Source: Sandaracinaceae bacterium
GTDB lineage: Bacteria > Myxococcota_A > Polyangia > Polyangiales > Sandaracinaceae
Reading direction: 5' to 3'
DNA: 64,000 nt
Assembly (NCBI GenBank): GCA_020633195.1
Contig: JACKEC010000016.1
Coordinates: 812,571-876,570, forward strand
Below, one piece after another: positions 36,493 to 47,285 of this stretch (its first letter is position 1; each line of letters starts with the position of its first letter). A model generated the notes under the pieces. It ran no database searches. It was not told the origin of the DNA and worked only from the letters and a program-made list of their open reading frames with translations. The translations under genes were made by a program, and so were the position numbers.

Positions 36493-38628
36493 CTACTGGA
36501 ACAGGGTCAGCGTCGAGACGCCGTCGGTGTAACCCGCGGAGCCGCAGCCCCCGTTCACCTGCCGCGTCGTCTCGAGGCGGATCGTGAAGGTCGGCCCCGC
36601 GACCGCCGGGAACGTGAACGACTGGGACGTCGACGTCTGACCCGAGCTGATCGAGAAGGACCCGACGATCCGCCCGTTGATGCTCAGCCGCACGTCCTGG
36701 GTGTCGCAGCTCAGCACGTTCGGGTTGATCTGGAGGTTGAAGGTCACGCGGGTCGCGGACGTCAGCGGGAGGGTCCGCGAGCCCTCCACGTAGTCGCCCA
36801 GCCGCCAGAAGTAGAGGCCCGCCGACGCCACGCGGGTGTCGCCCACCGCCGGGAACATCGTCGAGGCCATCACGATGCAGGAGGTGCACGGCCCGCCGCA
36901 GTCGACCCCGCCCTCGCCGCCGTTCTGCACGCCGTCCGAGCACGTCGGCGACGAGCAGCGCCGGGTGCTGGTGTCGCACACGCCGCTGATGCAGTCCGAC
37001 GCGCGCAGGCAGCGCCCGCCGTCGGGGCAGTGCGGGCAGAAGGTGCCGCCGCAGTCGATGTCGCTCTCGGCGCCGTTGTGGACGCCGTCGGTGCAGGTCG
37101 CGGCGCTGCACGTCATCGAGCCGCTGCCGCACACGCCGGAGCCACAGTCGCTGCCGATCCCGCAGCCCTGGCCGTCACGGCAGCTGGGGCAGACACCGCC
37201 GCCGCAGTCCACGTCGGTCTCGATGCCGTTCCGCGCCATGTCGGTGCACGAGGCCATCGCGCACGTCATCGTCGTCGGGTCGCAGACCCCGCTCGCGCAG
37301 TCGCCGTCGACGCCGCACGCCACGCCGTCCGCGCAGCCGGGGCAGGTGCCGCCGCAGTCGACGGCCGTCTCGGTGCCGTTGCGCACGCCGTCCATGCACC
37401 CCGCGGTGCTGCACGTCATCGTCGTCGGGTTGCAGACCCCACTGACGCAGTCGGACCCGCTCGCGCAGCCGCCGCCCGCCGTGCACGCCGCGCAGGTGCC
37501 GCCGCCGCAGTCGACGCCGGTCTCCGCGCCGTTGCGCCGTCCGTCGGTGCAGGTCGGCGCCGAGCACGTCATCGTCGCCATGCTGCAGATCCCGCTCGCG
37601 CAGTCCGTGCCCATCGTGCACGCCGCGCCGGTCGCGCAGCCGGGGCAGCCGCCGCCGCAGTCGACGCCCGTCTCGGCGCCGTTCTGCACGGCGTCCGTGC
37701 AGCTCGCCACCGCGCAGGTCATCGCGCTGCACACGCCGCTGACGCAGTCCGAGCCGCTCGCGCAGCCAGCGCCGGTCCCGCAGGCCGGGCAGGTCCCGCC
37801 GCCGCAGTCGACGCCGGTCTCGCCCGCGTTGATGACTCCGTCGGAGCAGGACGCCGAGCGACACAGCATGGTCGCCGGGTCGCACACGAAGCTCGCGCAG
37901 TCCGCGCCGGTGGCGCAGCTGTCACCCACCGCGCAGCCCGCGCAGATCGTGCCGCCGCAGTCGATGTCGCTCTCGTCCTGGTTGCGCGCGCCGTCCATGC
38001 AGGTCGGCGTGGCGCAGGTCATCGACGGGCTGCAGTAGGCGCTCATGCAGTCGGTGCCCGCGGCGCAGTCGCGGCCGTCGGCGCACGGCGCGCACGAGCC
38101 GCCGCAGTCGACGTCGCTCTCGTCCCCGTTCAGGACGCCGTCGCCGCAGCCGGCCGAGACGCAGGTCGACGTCGGGGCGTCGCACACGCCGCTCGTGCAG
38201 TCGGTGCCGGCCGCGCACTCGCGCCCGTCCTCGCACGCGTCGCAGATCGCGCCGCCGCAGTCGATGTCGCTCTCGTCCTGGTTCCGCGCGCCGTCGGTGC
38301 AAGACGGCGCGACGCAGACCCCGCTGGTGCAGACGCCCGAGGCGCAGTCCGGGCCGGACTCGCACATGAGCCCGTCCGCGCACGGCATGCAGGTGTTGCC
38401 GCCGCAGTCGACGTCGGTCTCGAGGCCGTTCTGGAGCTCGTCGGTGCAGGTGGCCTCCACGCCCGCGTCGGTCCCGCCGCCGTCGGTGCCACCCGCGTCG
38501 GCTCGGCCCCCGTCCACGGGCACGTCACCCGCGTCGGATCGGAGCCCCGCGTCCGGAGCCGGGCTGCCCGCAGGGCACCCGGTCGCGAACACGAACATCA
38601 CGAGCCCCAGCCATCGATTCAACCGCAT
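36493..38628 (-). CDS. Lipoprotein with eleven Cys-rich tandem repeats
   Basis: A 711-residue protein with signal peptide and lipobox (LVMFVFATGC) and a short Pro/Asp/Gly linker. Ten complete repeats and one partial repeat of about 45 residues follow, pattern 'C.DG..NG.ETDVDCGG..C..C..G..C....DC.SGVC', with about seven cysteines each. The last 130 residues form a beta-sandwich-like domain without the repeat (FPAVGDTRVASAGLYFW ... DGVSTLTLF). Such repeats are frequent in myxobacterial surface proteins, where they probably form disulfide-linked stalks. The repeat DNA is coding, which explains the periodic signal here. The gene converges with the hydrolase gene, 13 bases apart. Confidence 0.88.
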   Translation of the reverse strand: MRLNRWLGLVMFVFATGCPAGSPAPDAGLRSDAGDVPVDGGRADAGGTDGGGTDAGVEATCTDELQNGLETDVDCGGNTCMPCADGLMCESGPDCASGVCTSGVCVAPSCTDGARNQDESDIDCGGAICDACEDGRECAAGTDCTSGVCDAPTSTCVSAGCGDGVLNGDESDVDCGGSCAPCADGRDCAAGTDCMSAYCSPSMTCATPTCMDGARNQDESDIDCGGTICAGCAVGDSCATGADCASFVCDPATMLCRSASCSDGVINAGETGVDCGGGTCPACGTGAGCASGSDCVSGVCSAMTCAVASCTDAVQNGAETGVDCGGGCPGCATGAACTMGTDCASGICSMATMTCSAPTCTDGRRNGAETGVDCGGGTCAACTAGGGCASGSDCVSGVCNPTTMTCSTAGCMDGVRNGTETAVDCGGTCPGCADGVACGVDGDCASGVCDPTTMTCAMASCTDMARNGIETDVDCGGGVCPSCRDGQGCGIGSDCGSGVCGSGSMTCSAATCTDGVHNGAESDIDCGGTFCPHCPDGGRCLRASDCISGVCDTSTRRCSSPTCSDGVQNGGEGGVDCGGPCTSCIVMASTMFPAVGDTRVASAGLYFWRLGDYVEGSRTLPLTSATRVTFNLQINPNVLSCDTQDVRLSINGRIVGSFSISSGQTSTSQSFTFPAVAGPTFTIRLETTRQVNGGCGSAGYTDGVSTLTLFQ

Positions 38629-38786
38629 CGCACGACCTCCCAAGACCACACCGCTCGACGAGGGTACACCCAGGAGGCCGGGCCTCCCACGTCGGCCCCT
38701 CGTCGACGTGAGGCCCTCGTTAGCGGGATCGCGCGCTCGGGGCCAGCCGAGGCGTGCGATCGCGCCGCCCGTAGTAAGCTGCTCTC

Positions 38787-40313
38787 GTGCGCGCGCTGGT
38801 CCTCGTCTCGGTCCTCGGCTTCGCGAGCACCGCGCTGGCGCAGGACCCGTCCGCGTCCGCCGACGAGGCGCGGCGCCTGTCCCGCGCGGGCGACGCCGCG
38901 GGCGCCCTGCGCGCGATGCTGCGGGCGGTCGAGCAGCAGCCGGACGATCCCGTCTTCCACTGCGAGGCGGGGTGGCTCGCGTTCCTCGCCGAGGATCTCG
39001 ACGTCGCGACCGAGCAGCTCGCGCTCGGCCTCGCGCGCTACGGCCGCCCGCTGCCACGACGGGCCGCGAGCTGCCTCTACAACGCGGGGCGCGTCGCCGA
39101 GGCCGGGGGCCGGATCGAGGACGCGCGCGCTCGCTACCGCGAGTCCCTCGCGCTGCGGCCCAACGACGTCGTCCGCGCGCGCCTCGACGGGCTCGCCGCC
39201 GCGGGCGCGCGACCAGCGCCCTCGGCCCCGAGCGGCGCGGACGGTCCGCCGACCGATGGCCGGCTCACGCTCGTCGCGCAGGACTCCCACACGTGCTTCA
39301 TCCGCGACGGAGAGCTGCTCTGCTGGGGGCGCCGCCGCATCGACGACGGGGGCGAGGTCATCGCCCGCCGAGCCACCCCGACGCCCGGCTTCGATCGGCG
39401 GGCCTCGGTGCGGGCTCACGCGCGCGGCATCTACTTCTCTTGCGCGCTCGACGAGCGAGGCGTCGTCTGCTGGGACCACGACCTCGGCCTGCGTCGAGGC
39501 GCGAGCGCCACCGGCCAGCGACGGCCGAGCGTGCTCCCGGGCTTCGGCGACGACCTCGTCGAGCTCGAGGCCTCGTGGTTCACGCTCTGCGCGCGGTCCG
39601 CCTCCGGATCGGTCCGCTGTCGATCGCAGGGCGCGGCGGCGCCCTCCGATCCCGGCGCGCGCGGCGTCGCGCAGATGGCGGCGGGGAACGACTTCGTGTG
39701 CTTCCGCGGCCGCGATGGGCGCGTCCAGTGCCTCGGCGCGATCGGCGCCCCCGCGAGCGGCCTCCACGAGGTGCCGTTCCCGGCGCGGGTCGCTCACATC
39801 GGCGCCGATCGAGAGACCCTCTGCGCGGCGCTCGAGGACGGGCGGGTGTTCTGCGTCGGCGTGGACCGCTACGGGGTCGCGGGGTCAGGGACGGGGCGCA
39901 ACCCGGCTTGCGTCGAGGGCGTGTGCTCGGCGGCCAACCCGGTCCGCGGGATCGACGACGCCGTGTTCGTCGCGGTCGGGAACTACACCGCCTGCGCGAT
40001 CCGACGGGACGGCGAGCTGCGCTGCTGGGGCATGAACAACCGAGGCCAGGCGGGCCCCGACCACGACGTGCGCTGCGGCCGCGAGCACACCCGCTGTCGT
40101 CGCTCGCCCGGGACCATCGGCGGCCTCGGGCCGGTCCGCGAGGTCACGATCGGCAACCAGCACACCTGCGCGCTCGAGCGGTCCGGCGCGGTGCGCTGCT
40201 GGGGCGACAACTTCAGGGGGCAGCTCGGGAGCGGCGGCCCGTCGACCGGCGTGCAGACCGTGCTCTTCCCCGAAGACGAGGGCCCCGGCGAGACGGGGTG
40301 GGGCCGGCGCTGA
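38787..40313 (+). CDS. Exported protein with N-terminal TPR and C-terminal RCC1-like repeats
   Basis: A 508-residue protein beginning at GTG 38787 with a signal peptide (ALVLVSVLGFASTALAQ). Residues about 25-130 form TPR-like helices (AGDAAGALRAMLRAVEQQPDD, EDARARYRESLALRPND). From about 155 on there are RCC1-type beta-propeller blades with 'HTCFIRDGELLCWG', 'YTACAIRRDGELRCWGMNNRGQAG' and 'HTCALERSGAVRCWGDNFRGQLG'. The blades carry paired cysteines unlike eukaryotic RCC1. Bacterial RCC1-like propellers are usually surface or secreted adhesion or scaffold modules. The stop abuts the radical-SAM gene stop on the other strand. Confidence 0.87.
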   Translation: MRALVLVSVLGFASTALAQDPSASADEARRLSRAGDAAGALRAMLRAVEQQPDDPVFHCEAGWLAFLAEDLDVATEQLALGLARYGRPLPRRAASCLYNAGRVAEAGGRIEDARARYRESLALRPNDVVRARLDGLAAAGARPAPSAPSGADGPPTDGRLTLVAQDSHTCFIRDGELLCWGRRRIDDGGEVIARRATPTPGFDRRASVRAHARGIYFSCALDERGVVCWDHDLGLRRGASATGQRRPSVLPGFGDDLVELEASWFTLCARSASGSVRCRSQGAAAPSDPGARGVAQMAAGNDFVCFRGRDGRVQCLGAIGAPASGLHEVPFPARVAHIGADRETLCAALEDGRVFCVGVDRYGVAGSGTGRNPACVEGVCSAANPVRGIDDAVFVAVGNYTACAIRRDGELRCWGMNNRGQAGPDHDVRCGREHTRCRRSPGTIGGLGPVREVTIGNQHTCALERSGAVRCWGDNFRGQLGSGGPSTGVQTVLFPEDEGPGETGWGRR

Positions 40314-42248
<1,935 letters not shown>

Positions 42249-42261
42249 CGCGGAGGGCAGG

Positions 42262-42882
42262 GTGCTGCATCCGGCGGTCGATGCAACGTGGTCGTGCTAC
42301 TCACGACGCAGCGTGGACGTGCCCTTCGAGGAGCCCGACTGGTCCCGGCCGCTCGACCTGCCTTCGCGGCTCGCGCTCGTGCCGGCGCGCGCGACCGTCA
42401 ACGGCCTGCTGATCCGGCCCGTGATCGATCGGGGCCGCGCGCTCGGAGGGACCCCGCCGATCGATCGGGTCTACCTCCCGTTCCGCTCGTACGCGGCCCG
42501 CGACGCCCTGGAGATCTTCGCGTGGTCGGCCGGCCTCACCCACCCGCGCGAGCCGCGCCGCGGCATCTGGGCGCTCGGGCGCGAGACGGGCGAGCGGGCG
42601 TCGAAGGCGACCCTGGGCCGCGTGCTGCTGGCGATGGGGGGCGACTCGCTGCTCGACGCGATGCCCCACGTGGTCCGCTTCTATCAAGCGGTGGGCTCGG
42701 TGCGCGTCGCGCTGATCGAGGGCGCGCCGGGTCGCGCGGTCATCTCGGTGGCCAACTCGCTCGTCTGGCCCGAGTACCACCTCGGCACGCTCGGGTGGAT
42801 CGCGGAGCGCTTCGAGAGCGAGGTCCGAGGCCGGATCCGCGAGCACCCCAGCGGCGACTTCGACGTCGAGCTCCGCTGGTGA
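42262..42882 (+). CDS. Probable DUF2378-type myxobacterial protein
   Basis: A 206-residue protein starting at GTG 42262, with GGAGGG just upstream; GTG 42310 is an alternative. The arrangement 'ATVNGLLIRPVIDRGRALGG', a central 'LGRVLLAMGGDSLLDAMPHVVRFYQAVGS' (shown in parts) and a terminal 'GTLGWIAERFESEV' resembles the DUF2378 (TIGR02265) proteins that are expanded in Myxococcales. No enzymatic motif is visible. Function is unknown. The similarity is by eye and moderate. Confidence 0.55.
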   Translation: MLHPAVDATWSCYSRRSVDVPFEEPDWSRPLDLPSRLALVPARATVNGLLIRPVIDRGRALGGTPPIDRVYLPFRSYAARDALEIFAWSAGLTHPREPRRGIWALGRETGERASKATLGRVLLAMGGDSLLDAMPHVVRFYQAVGSVRVALIEGAPGRAVISVANSLVWPEYHLGTLGWIAERFESEVRGRIREHPSGDFDVELRW

Positions 42883-42888
42883 TCGCCG

Positions 42889-43896
42889 TCAGCTGCCGCC
42901 GATCTGGGCGAAGGCGAGGAGGCCGAGGACGCGCTGGACCTCTTCTTCGGTGAAGCTCGCGTCGATGACGAGGTCGCTGTCCTGCGCGGTGATCTGCGCG
43001 TCGCGCAGGGCCCGGTCGAGGCCGACGGCGCGGACGAGCATCTGGCCGGCGTAGAAGTCGCGCTGCTGGACGGCCCACGCGCGCGCCGCCTCGGCGGCCG
43101 CGGCGTCCGCGTAGCCGCCGCGGATCGCGATGGTCATGCGGTCCTCTTCGCCGTCGCCGGGGGCGTCGCGCAGCTCGAGGTCGAAGCCCTGCGGGGGGTG
43201 CTCGATCCGCGCGGCCATCCGCTCGCTGACCTGCGTGGCGTGGACCATCGCGATGACGCCGTCCTCGAGCGCGAGGGCCGGCTCGACGACCTCGTCGGCC
43301 TGCCGGCGCAGGCGGTGGTCGTGCGCGATCGCGAGGATGCCCGGCAGCTCCGCCGTCGTCGTCACGACGAGCTCGTGCGCCCCGGTGAGGACCACGACGC
43401 GCGGTGGGTCGGTCTCGGCGGGCCAGTCGACGACGTCGAAGCCGTCCTCCTGCCGCCACTCGGGGCGCGCGCCGCGATCCACCGCCATCGCCAGCACCGC
43501 CTCGCGCACGCGCTCGTTGGTGAGGTTGTGGACGATGAGCATCGTGCCCGAGTCCGTCGCGGTGGTCGCCGAGGTGACGAGGACGCGGTCGAAGTCGCGG
43601 ACGGGGTCGATCCCGGAGCTCCCCAGGAGCTGCTGCCACGCGGGGTACGCCCGCACGAGCGAGGCGATGTCCGCCGAGACGGCCGACGCGCGGACGCGGG
43701 TCATGTCGAGCCGCATCGTCACCGCGGCGTCCTCGGCCACGTACGAGCGCACCGGGCCCGTCGCGACCTCGGGGGCCACGACGACCGCCTCACCGCCGGA
43801 GGTGTCGGCGCTGGTGTCGGGCTCGTCGGCGTCGCCGCCGCAAGCGATGAGGAGCAAGGAGAGCGAGAGCGCCGTCAGGCGCGTAGGCGAAGTCAT
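42889..43896 (-). CDS. Lipoprotein of unknown function
   Basis: A 335-residue protein with signal peptide and lipobox (LSLSLLLIACGG) and an acidic Asp/Thr/Ser linker. The globular part of about 270 residues is alpha/beta (YVAEDAAVTMRLDMTRVRAS, VLTGAHELVVTTTAELPGILAIA) and looks like proteins that tally per-object statistics, but no named family was recognised. It overlaps the ABC exporter stop by 4 bases (ATGA), so the two are co-expressed. An envelope accessory role beside the exporter is possible. Confidence 0.75.
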   Translation of the reverse strand: MTSPTRLTALSLSLLLIACGGDADEPDTSADTSGGEAVVVAPEVATGPVRSYVAEDAAVTMRLDMTRVRASAVSADIASLVRAYPAWQQLLGSSGIDPVRDFDRVLVTSATTATDSGTMLIVHNLTNERVREAVLAMAVDRGARPEWRQEDGFDVVDWPAETDPPRVVVLTGAHELVVTTTAELPGILAIAHDHRLRRQADEVVEPALALEDGVIAMVHATQVSERMAARIEHPPQGFDLELRDAPGDGEEDRMTIAIRGGYADAAAAEAARAWAVQQRDFYAGQMLVRAVGLDRALRDAQITAQDSDLVIDASFTEEEVQRVLGLLAFAQIGGS

Positions 43897-45728
43897 GCGT
43901 GTCCGACGTTCGAGGTGAGCGCGTCATTCTCGTCCAGGAGCTGCAGCTCGACCAGCCGGCGATACAGCCCGTCGCGACCCATCAGCTCCGCGTGCGTCCC
44001 CTGCTCCAGGATCTGGCCCTTGTCGACCACGACGATCCGGTCCGCCCGGCGCACGGTGCTCAGGCGGTGGGCGATGATCAGCGCGGTGCGATCCGCGAGG
44101 AGCTTGTCGAGCGCCTTCTGGATCGCCGCCTCGCTCTCGGCGTCGAGGTGGCTCGTCGCCTCGTCGAGGATCAGGAGCCGCGGCTGCGCGAGCAGCGCGC
44201 GGGCGATCGCCACGCGCTGCCGCTGCCCGCCGGACAGCGCCACCCCGCGCTCGCCGACCAGGGTCGCGTAGCCGTCGGGGAGGCTCCGCACCAGATCGTC
44301 GATGTACGCGTCGCGCGCGGCCTGCTCGATCTCTTCCTGCGTCGCGTCCTTGGCGCCGTACGCGATGTTCTCCGCGATCGTCCCCGAGAAGAGCACGGGC
44401 TCCTGCGACACCGTCGCGATCGCCGTGCGCAGCTCCTCGAGCGCGAGCTCGCGCAGGTCGACGCCGTCGAGTCGGATCCGCCCGAAGGTCGGATCCATGA
44501 AGCGGGGCAGCAGGCGCGCGAGCGTCGACTTGCCAGCGCCCGAGCGGCCCACGAGGGCGACCGTCTCGCCCGGCCTCACCACGAGGTCGAGGCCCTCGAG
44601 CACGGTGACGTCCGGCCGCGTGGGGTAGCGGTGCGTCACGCCCTCGAGCCGCAGCTCGCCGCCGCCCGGGGGCAGCGGGGTGGGGTCCGCGGGGCTCTTG
44701 ATCTCGGGCACCGCGTCGATGATCTCGAACAGCCGATCCGTCGCGCCCGCCGCGCGCTGGAGCGAACCCCAGAGGCCCGCGAGCGAGCCGAGGGAGACGG
44801 CGACCATCGTCGTGTAGAGCATGAACGCGGTCAGCGACCCGCCCGACATGTCGCCGCGCTCTACCGCGTGGCCGCCGACCCAGAGGATCAGCGCGATCGC
44901 GGCGAACCCCGCGAACGTGGCGGCGCTCATGAACAGGCCGCGCCACACCGCGAGGCGCCTCGCCGCCTCGAACGCGGCCTCGACCCCTTCGGCGTACCGG
45001 GCGGCCTCGTCCTCTTCGCGCACGAAGCCCTGCACCGTCTCGATCGCCCCGATGGCCTCCTGCACGCGCGCGCTCGCCTCGGCGAGGCGGTCCTGCACCG
45101 AGCGGCTGCGCTGCCGGATCCGCTTGCCGATGAAGACCATCGTCACCATCAGCGGCGGCACCACGAGGAGCATCACGCCGGTGAGCTTGGCGTTCTCGAT
45201 GAGGAGCAGGATCACGCCGCCGATCAGCGTCAGCGCGTTCCGGAGCGCCATGCTGATCTCGGTGCCGACGACGCCCTCGACGACGGCCACGTCGCTCGCG
45301 AGGCGCCCCGTGAGCTCGCCCGTCGAGCGGGTGTGGAACCAGCCGGGCTCCAGCGCGAGCAGGCGGGAGAACACGCGGCGACGCATCTCCGCGACGGCGC
45401 GCTGCCCGAGCCAGCTCATCTGGTAGTGCCGCATCCAGGTGACCCCGGCCTGCAGCAGGAACAGGACGATGAGCCCGGCCGCGATCAGATCGAGGTGCGG
45501 CCCCGAGATCCCCTCGTCGACCGCGTAACGGGCGGCCTGCGGGTAGACGAGGCTGCTCGCGCCCCCGACGAGCAGGGCCCCCGTCGCGAGCGAGAACCGG
45601 CCGAGGTGCGGGCGGAGGACGTCCCAGAGCCGGAGCAGCCGGCGCAGGCGCTTGACCTTGGCGCCCATGGGCGGCGCGTCGGCCCCCGCGGCGGGCATCG
45701 TCTCGGTCGCCTCCACGCCGGCAACCAT
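43893..45728 (-). CDS. ABC exporter, MsbA/lipid or multidrug type (fused TM and ATPase)
   Basis: A 611-residue half-transporter. Six transmembrane helices lie in residues about 40-320 (FSLATGALLVGGASSLVYPQ, LIAAGLIVLFLLQAG). The ATPase domain has Walker A GRSGAGKST near residue 395, the Q-loop SQEPVLFSGTIAENI, the signature LSGGQRQR, Walker B LLILDEATSHLD and switch AHRLSTV. It works as a homodimer, probably flipping a lipid such as lipid A or exporting a hydrophobic compound. The ATG at 45728 removes an open upstream extension. It is followed by the co-transcribed lipoprotein gene. Confidence 0.94.
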   Translation of the reverse strand: MVAGVEATETMPAAGADAPPMGAKVKRLRRLLRLWDVLRPHLGRFSLATGALLVGGASSLVYPQAARYAVDEGISGPHLDLIAAGLIVLFLLQAGVTWMRHYQMSWLGQRAVAEMRRRVFSRLLALEPGWFHTRSTGELTGRLASDVAVVEGVVGTEISMALRNALTLIGGVILLLIENAKLTGVMLLVVPPLMVTMVFIGKRIRQRSRSVQDRLAEASARVQEAIGAIETVQGFVREEDEAARYAEGVEAAFEAARRLAVWRGLFMSAATFAGFAAIALILWVGGHAVERGDMSGGSLTAFMLYTTMVAVSLGSLAGLWGSLQRAAGATDRLFEIIDAVPEIKSPADPTPLPPGGGELRLEGVTHRYPTRPDVTVLEGLDLVVRPGETVALVGRSGAGKSTLARLLPRFMDPTFGRIRLDGVDLRELALEELRTAIATVSQEPVLFSGTIAENIAYGAKDATQEEIEQAARDAYIDDLVRSLPDGYATLVGERGVALSGGQRQRVAIARALLAQPRLLILDEATSHLDAESEAAIQKALDKLLADRTALIIAHRLSTVRRADRIVVVDKGQILEQGTHAELMGRDGLYRRLVELQLLDENDALTSNVGHA

Positions 45729-45760
45729 AGGGCCGCCCCCGGCTGGCCGGTACTCCACGC

Positions 45761-46315
45761 TCACGACACGTCGCCGATCTCCCAGATCCGCACCAGGAAC
45801 CTCACCCCTTCGGGTGCGTCGGCGGCCTGGATCTTCACGAGCGGCTCCGCCGGCTGGGGCAGGCCCGTGCAGCCCGCGCCCCCGTAGGGGTCCGCGAAGG
45901 TGGCCGGCCCGGTGAGCTGCCCGTCGTGGTCGATCCAGCGCGGCCCCGCGCCCACCGCCGACGTCACGCGTTGCATCAGCGCCGCGACGTCCGGGTCGGC
46001 GCAGTCGTCCTCGGTGTCGCGCGAGCCCTCGAGGAACCCGCGCGGGGTGGTCTCCGCGGGCGTGGGCGCGGTGCCGAGCGCCTGCTCCGCGGCGGCGCAG
46101 GCCGGTCCGCCGGGCTGCGAGCACCAGAGCGAGATCGAGCTCTCTCGCGGGCTCGCCTCGGGGGGCGGGCCGTTGCGGTTCGCGACCGTCGGCAGGGCCC
46201 CCTCGGCGTCCTGCGGCGGCGCCACGTTCGTTCGAGGGCGGCGCGCCACGGCCCCTCCGCACGCGGCGGTCAGCGCGATCGCGGCGATGACGAGGGCCCT
46301 CACCGACCCGACCAT
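45761..46315 (-). CDS. Small lipoprotein of unknown function
   Basis: A 184-residue protein starting MVGSVRALVIAAIALTAACGG, with a clear lipobox. An upstream ATG at 46405 would displace the signal peptide. The mature part has a Pro/Ala-rich linker and a domain with four spaced cysteines (SLWCSQPGGPACAAAE, EDDCADPD, GGAGCTGLP). No family was recognised. It lies 32 bases upstream of the ABC exporter gene on the same strand and may belong to that operon. Confidence 0.72.
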   Translation of the reverse strand: MVGSVRALVIAAIALTAACGGAVARRPRTNVAPPQDAEGALPTVANRNGPPPEASPRESSISLWCSQPGGPACAAAEQALGTAPTPAETTPRGFLEGSRDTEDDCADPDVAALMQRVTSAVGAGPRWIDHDGQLTGPATFADPYGGAGCTGLPQPAEPLVKIQAADAPEGVRFLVRIWEIGDVS

Positions 46316-46419
46316 GATCCGCCGACGCCCCGGACTCAAATCGCTCCGAGGGCGGCGACCGCGGGCTCGAAGCGCCGAGACCGTTGCCATCTCGGGAAGG
46401 CGCACCGTAGTCTGACCTC

Positions 46420-46758
46420 ATGGACGATCGCCGTGCGAGCGAGCGGTACCCCGTCTGGTTTCCCATCACGGTGGTCACCGACGACGGCGAAGAGGGCACG
46501 GCGATCACGTACGACGCCAGCGTCAACGGCATCCTCATGGCCTGCGCGGGCTCCCTCGCGGTGGGGAGCCACGTCACGCTGAAGTTCACGCTCAGCTCCG
46601 AGGGCAGCGAGCGCAGGGTCGGCGCCACCATCGTCCGCGCGCAGGAGCAGACCGAGGACGCCGGGCCGTGGCGCTACCAGCTCGCGGTCGAGTACGACAC
46701 CCCGCACCCGGACCTCGAGGGCCTGATCAAGGCCGAGGCGGCGCAGGACCACGCCTGA
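46420..46758 (+). CDS. PilZ-domain protein (c-di-GMP binding)
   Basis: A 112-residue single PilZ domain. Both c-di-GMP contact motifs are intact: RxxxR at R5-R9 (RASER) and DxSxxG at D32-G37 (DASVNG). It is thus expected to bind c-di-GMP and act as a small effector in motility or adhesion; myxobacteria often carry several. It starts 104 bases upstream-divergent from the lipoprotein gene and is coupled to the next gene by an ATGA-type overlap (TGATG). Confidence 0.9.
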   Translation: MDDRRASERYPVWFPITVVTDDGEEGTAITYDASVNGILMACAGSLAVGSHVTLKFTLSSEGSERRVGATIVRAQEQTEDAGPWRYQLAVEYDTPHPDLEGLIKAEAAQDHA

Positions 46759-47246
46759 TGGGGACCTCCCGGAAGCCCGGGCTCCCGGTCTTCGGCGGCG
46801 TCCTCGGCCACCTCGGGAAGGGCCCGCCCTCGCTCGACGAGGCGCGCGAGCAGCTCGGCGGCGCGTGGATCGGCGGGCCCGACATCGGCGCCGTCGTGCG
46901 CGTCGTCGGCGGCCTCGCCGAGCGCGTCGGGGTCGTGGTCCACTCGAGCCCCACCGAGCGCGACGTCTGGATCGGCGCCGGCCGCGTGCAGCGCATCGAG
47001 CCCGGCCGCATCGTCCCCACCGATCCCGTCGACCCCGAGCACGACGCGCTCGTCGCCGACGCGCGCGTGCACGCCTCGTTGTCGGCCGGCGACCCCGTCG
47101 TCTACCAGCAGCCCGACGGCACCTACGCCGACGGAGTGCTCGTCGAGAAGCTCCGGTTCGGATCGCTCATCGGCACCGCCGACGCGAAGGTCGTCGCGGT
47201 CGGCTTCCGGCGGATCGCGCCGCGCCAGGCCGATCCCCCTTCCTGA
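46758..47246 (+). CDS. Protein of unknown function coupled to the PilZ gene
   Basis: A 162-residue protein starting at ATG 46758, which shares a base with the PilZ stop. It is beta-rich with no signal peptide. The sequence 'VVRVVGGLAERVGVVVHSSPTERDVWIGAGRVQRIEPGRIVP' (in parts) suggests small barrel or SH3-like folds, and a second half repeats the pattern ('GTADAKVVAVGFRRIAP'). No family recognised. Translational coupling implies a joint role with the c-di-GMP receptor. Confidence 0.7.
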   Translation: MGTSRKPGLPVFGGVLGHLGKGPPSLDEAREQLGGAWIGGPDIGAVVRVVGGLAERVGVVVHSSPTERDVWIGAGRVQRIEPGRIVPTDPVDPEHDALVADARVHASLSAGDPVVYQQPDGTYADGVLVEKLRFGSLIGTADAKVVAVGFRRIAPRQADPPS

Positions 47247-47285
47247 CACGGTGCGCCGCGCGGCTTCGTGGCACTCTCGCGGTCG

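Noticed and set aside
36800..38480. Periodic repeats resembling a CRISPR array.
   Set aside because: The roughly 135-150 base period is one Cys-rich coding repeat, spacers are homologous and the frame is continuous.
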